A stretch of DNA of 64,000 bases from Fulvia fulva (lineage: Eukaryota > Ascomycota > Dothideomycetes > Mycosphaerellales > Mycosphaerellaceae): NCBI RefSeq assembly GCF_020509005.1, contig NC_063014.1:1-64000 (forward strand), in the 5' to 3' direction. The notes below the pieces were generated by a model. The model was not told where the DNA came from and ran no database searches. It saw only the letters and a program-made list of their open reading frames with translations. The translations under genes and the position numbers were made by a program. Position 1 is the first letter of the stretch; the number at the start of each line of letters is the position of its first letter. Below are positions 61,494 to 64,000 of the stretch, one piece after another.

Positions 61494-62566
61494 TCGACGC
61501 TCCTATATAGCTAGACGGCCTTAGAGAAGCGTACTCCTAGGGATATGCTCTAGTTCTATATTTATAGCTAGAGGAGGTCATTTTCGACCTTAAAGGTTCT
61601 AGGGACCCCGTAGGCTATTACTATAAATTGTTAGTAGGAGACCTTCGCTAACTTTACTACTTTAGTTATCTATTCCTTATACGTCTCGAGTCTTTATCGG
61701 TCTGTCTCCTATACGGTAAAAAGCCTTACTACCCCCCTTAGCTCTACCTTCGCTTCTACGATCTCCTTCCGGCCGATTCTATCTACAAGCTCCTTACTCG
61801 TAAGGCCCTCAAGTTCCCTTTTCTCCTCCGGGTCGGTAATATAGACTCGGATCGCGTTATTAGTCCTCTAGGGCTAGGCCGGGTAGTGTCCCGCGGCGAT
61901 TATAGCCTACGTAGGGTTCTTCTATTATATTACGTACTATATAGTCTAGTAGATTGTTCTTAGGATCTAGTGTTCAAGTACCTTAAGTATACTAAGGAGC
62001 TACGCGATTATATTCTTATATACTCGGGCTAGGTGTTCGTCTTCGTCTAGTATTACCTAGGCTTCTTTATATAGTTCTATCTACGCGGAGGGACCGGGGG
62101 CGGCTAGGGTTCGTTATGCCTTTCCTAGGCCCTTAGTATATTATCGTTAGCTATTGTCTTATCGTTACTAGGTTAGTTATTAGCTTAGCTATTAAAGGGT
62201 TAGTTACTACTAGCTAGGTTCCTGTGTCACATCCCCGCTTAAAGAGATTTGGATGTCCCTCGCGAGCTGCTTGATGCTCGCGAGTTGGGCTTGGGATCTA
62301 GTCTCTAAGTCGCTGCACTTCAGCTACGGCTGAGGTTAGAAGTTGCCTAAATAGGCAACTCACCTCCGCGGCTCCGCAATTTCAGGGTCCAGTCGGACAG
62401 GAGGTGGATTCCTGTTTTCTGGTCGCTTTCCGCGGCAATTGCGCGGCCGCCAGCGCAGGCGCGCTGCTCTTGTTCTCGTTAGGTGATAGCCTTAATAGGC
62501 GCTTTCGAATGGTGCGTCGTGCGTGTCTCCGATCGATGGAAAAGCTGTCGTAGTATTGTACGAGTC

Positions 62567-62861
62567 TACTGGCGCAAACAGTGTTGAGAGTTTGTTGCGC
62601 CGCATTAAGAATGCTATGGACTTGCACGACTTCGAGGCCGACAACGCTGTGTTCCATCGCTGGAACCGTGGAAGCTCGCGCGAGGTCGGAGGGCATTTCA
62701 CTCAACGGGCGCTGCTCGAGCTCGTGATGAAGACTGCCATTTCGGAGGGGACGTTGAGGCTGTCGCTCAAGCCTCCGCAGGCTGTGCTGCCCCTGGCGCA
62801 TACTGTATGGATCCATATTCGGTCATCAGATGAGAGATGGACCAACCTGATGACAGAATGA
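62567..62861 (+). pseudogene. C2H2 zinc-finger protein, C-terminal part, separated from its N-terminal half
   Basis: Host sequence resumes at the right TSD copy (TACTGGCGCAAACA, 62567-62580) with STGAN, then reads SVESLLRRIKNAMDLHDF and FHRWNRGSSREVGG to a TGA at 62859-62861. Reading from VTGAN at 20300 straight into this piece keeps the frame. The tail plus the preceding LIMVTKDQKNFRDVDVTGAN looks like a ubiquitin-like or Ras-association-type module (beta strands, then the SVESLLRRIKNAMDL helix), as found near some fungal kinases and adaptors; that fold is an inference. An ATG at 62523 inside the LINE end could start a separate 112-codon frame. No nonsense codon has accumulated. Confidence 0.82.
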
Positions 62862-63474
62862 AGAGGTGGAATGGAGAGTAACGAGTTATGAATGATACCC
62901 GGGATTTTTGCTGCTACGAGACATATGGATGATCACGCACACAGGCGCTGCGGCGTTCAGTAAAGGCTGTTGATGCTCACGCATGTTCACATAGCGTCGC
63001 AATGCGATGGTTGTTTGCAAATGAACACGTCTTCCTAGAAGCTATCTCAGAAGTTGCACGATCAGTTATTGGGCGGCCTCTTCCTTCAATGACTCACGCC
63101 AGGCAGCGGTATGGCCATCGGGCAAACATGATGTCGTACTTCACTCTCATCCCACAAGCAATTGCATGTGAACCTGTTCGCAACTCGCGTTGCTGGCGTT
63201 TCCTCGGATCAAACGTTCTAGAGCAACCACGTCCTCTTACTTCAACAGCTTGAGCATTGACATAGTCACATCGTCAGCCGTACCACAGAAGAGCACACGA
63301 CACAACAACCAAACCCTTCCATCGTCATCCCGAGCGAACCGAAGACTCGGTGCGGACCTTCGTTGCCGCCTCGCACCTTCCCCACATTCTACTACTGTAC
63401 TTAGTCCTAGCTGCATCTCCGGCCAGTGATCTGCGATCTTTCACACACTTTTTGCATGACCAACCACGCCAAAA
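62862..63474. other. Intergenic region between the C2H2 3' half and the cyclophilin gene
   Basis: About 610 bp of ordinary, non-RIP composition. It presumably holds the cyclophilin promoter; the CA-rich stretch 63240-63340 lies in it. Open frames of about 80 codons show no motif. Confidence 0.45.
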
Positions 63475-64000
63475 ATGACCACTAACAGGCCGAGAGTCTT
63501 TCTAGACGTCAGTATTGGCCAGGAACCTGCTGGTCGCTTGACAATCGAGCTCTTCGCAGACAAGGCGCCCAAGACGTGCGAGAAGTGAGTGACAGAGAAC
63601 TTGCGATTTGCATCACATCACAGGCCGAGAGCTTCCGCGACTGACACTGCGTGCGATCACAGCTTTCGGCAATTGTGCACTGGCGAACACGATGGGTTGT
63701 CGTACGCCCGAGTACCCTTCCACCGGGTGATCGACGAGTTCATGGTGCAGGGCGGGGACATTGAGAAAGGTGATGGAACCGGCACCAAGAGTGTCTATGG
63801 AGGGGAGTTCGAAGATGAGAATCTAGACTGGCGGGAGATGGATGCGGCGGGCTTGGTGTGCTCGGCGAATCGTGGGAAGGATACCAATGGGAGCCAGTGA
63901 GTTGTGCGATTGGCTGGTTGGAGGGAACGTCAGACTGACAGGCATATTTTAGGTTCTTCTTGACCTTGGAACCTTGTCCGCACTTGAATGGGAAGCACAC
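63475..64000 (+). CDS. Cyclophilin-type peptidyl-prolyl isomerase (Cyp40-like), 3' part outside the window
   Basis: Exon 1 (63475-63584) starts [15 protein letters not shown]. Intron 1 is 63585-63662 and intron 2 is 63897-63952, both GTGAGT...AG. Spliced residues include [26 protein letters not shown], the active-site [14 protein letters not shown] (catalytic Arg and Gln present), [17 protein letters not shown] and PHLNGKH. Cyclophilins catalyse proline cis-trans isomerisation and assist folding. Where cyclophilin A has Trp121 this protein has His, as in Cyp40, so cyclosporin binding may be weak and C-terminal TPR repeats (Hsp90 binding) may follow outside the window. The last exon is cut by the window edge. 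Confidence 0.9.

Larger units (their letters stand above)
20314..62566 (-). mobile_element. LINE L-A: outermost non-LTR retrotransposon of the 42 kb nest
   Basis: The minus-strand element lies in four pieces: 20314-21633 (3' end), 26634-27136, 41194-43595 and 61499-62566 (5' end), about 5.3 kb in total. Its 3' end shows the shared motif CACTACAACAGCTTAATGA (with minor changes) and a short TA-rich tail. RT FVDDINILA lies at about 26790-26820, the endonuclease motif GDFNLYY near 42490, and the ORF1 zinc-knuckle remnant (CFNY, YGHI) near 43430. The 5' end has the ATTCGAAAG start motif also seen in LINE-2. Inner pieces are heavily RIP-mutated, but about 20314-21060 and 62221-62566 are nearly free of it. 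LINE-2, Gypsy-1 and Gypsy-2 sit inside it with their own TSDs. Confidence 0.85.

Noticed and set aside
20314..62566. CRISPR array, rRNA or tRNA genes in the repeat block
   Set aside because: No evenly spaced repeats with unique spacers, no rRNA motifs and no tRNA cloverleaf were found by eye; the repeats are all explained by retroelements.
62382..62816. 144-codon minus-strand frame across the right edge of LINE L-A
   Set aside because: It is a chimera of the antisense strand of the C2H2 gene and the LINE 5' leader, so it is not an evolved gene.

Overview
The window is the left end of a chromosome of a filamentous ascomycete fungus. Evidence: eight tandem CCCTAA units at base 1 (TTAGGG telomere, C-rich strand leading), short GT-AG introns of 51-103 bp, and repeats that carry the mark of repeat-induced point mutation (RIP): CpA and TpG are stripped out, CpG is kept, and TAA/TAG stand where family comparison expects Gln or Trp codons. 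Gene content and the transposon families suggest a Dothideomycete, but that is an inference.

Layout. (1) 1-3.9 kb: telomere, a 0.8 kb gene-less subtelomere, an NYN-LOTUS gene broken by one RIP-type nonsense codon, and an intact two-exon gene for the monopolin/kinetochore protein Csm1/Pcs1. (2) 3.9-12.7 kb: a RIP-mutated block holding a LINE 5' fragment, a Ty1/copia relic split by an internally deleted Fot1-type element and by a LINE, and a second Fot1/pogo transposase whose 3' part is not mutated. (3) 12.7-20.3 kb: a gene island with an alpha-arrestin, a wax-synthase-like membrane protein (convergent, overlapping by 8 bp), an ABM-fold protein, orotate phosphoribosyltransferase (ura5) and the front half of a two-finger C2H2 protein. 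(4) 20.3-62.6 kb: a 42 kb nest of retroelements inserted in that C2H2 gene. (5) 62.6-64 kb: the back half of the C2H2 gene and the start of a Cyp40-like cyclophilin that runs off the window.

The nest can be resolved from target-site duplications (TSDs). A minus-strand LINE (L-A, about 5.3 kb when rejoined) entered the gene with a 14-bp TSD. L-A then received LINE-2 (13-bp TSD), chromovirus Gypsy-1 (158-bp LTRs, 5-bp TSD) and chromovirus Gypsy-2 (184-bp LTRs, 5-bp TSD). Gypsy-1 received LINE-3 (12-bp TSD) and an 808-bp-arm palindromic element (5-bp TSD). Gypsy-2 received LINE L-B (15-bp TSD), which received LINE L-C (15-bp TSD). Removing the inserts leaves two Gypsy elements of about 7.4 kb each, LINEs of about 4.9-5.4 kb, and a host gene that reads through the junction in frame (353 codons plus stop).

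Three observations deserve most attention: the palindromic element with TG...CA ends and a TSD, which looks like an integrated head-to-head half-retroelement; the clean split of the C2H2 gene; and the RIP-poor zones of about 0.3-0.75 kb at transposon edges that face genes, although the same element copies are heavily mutated inside.
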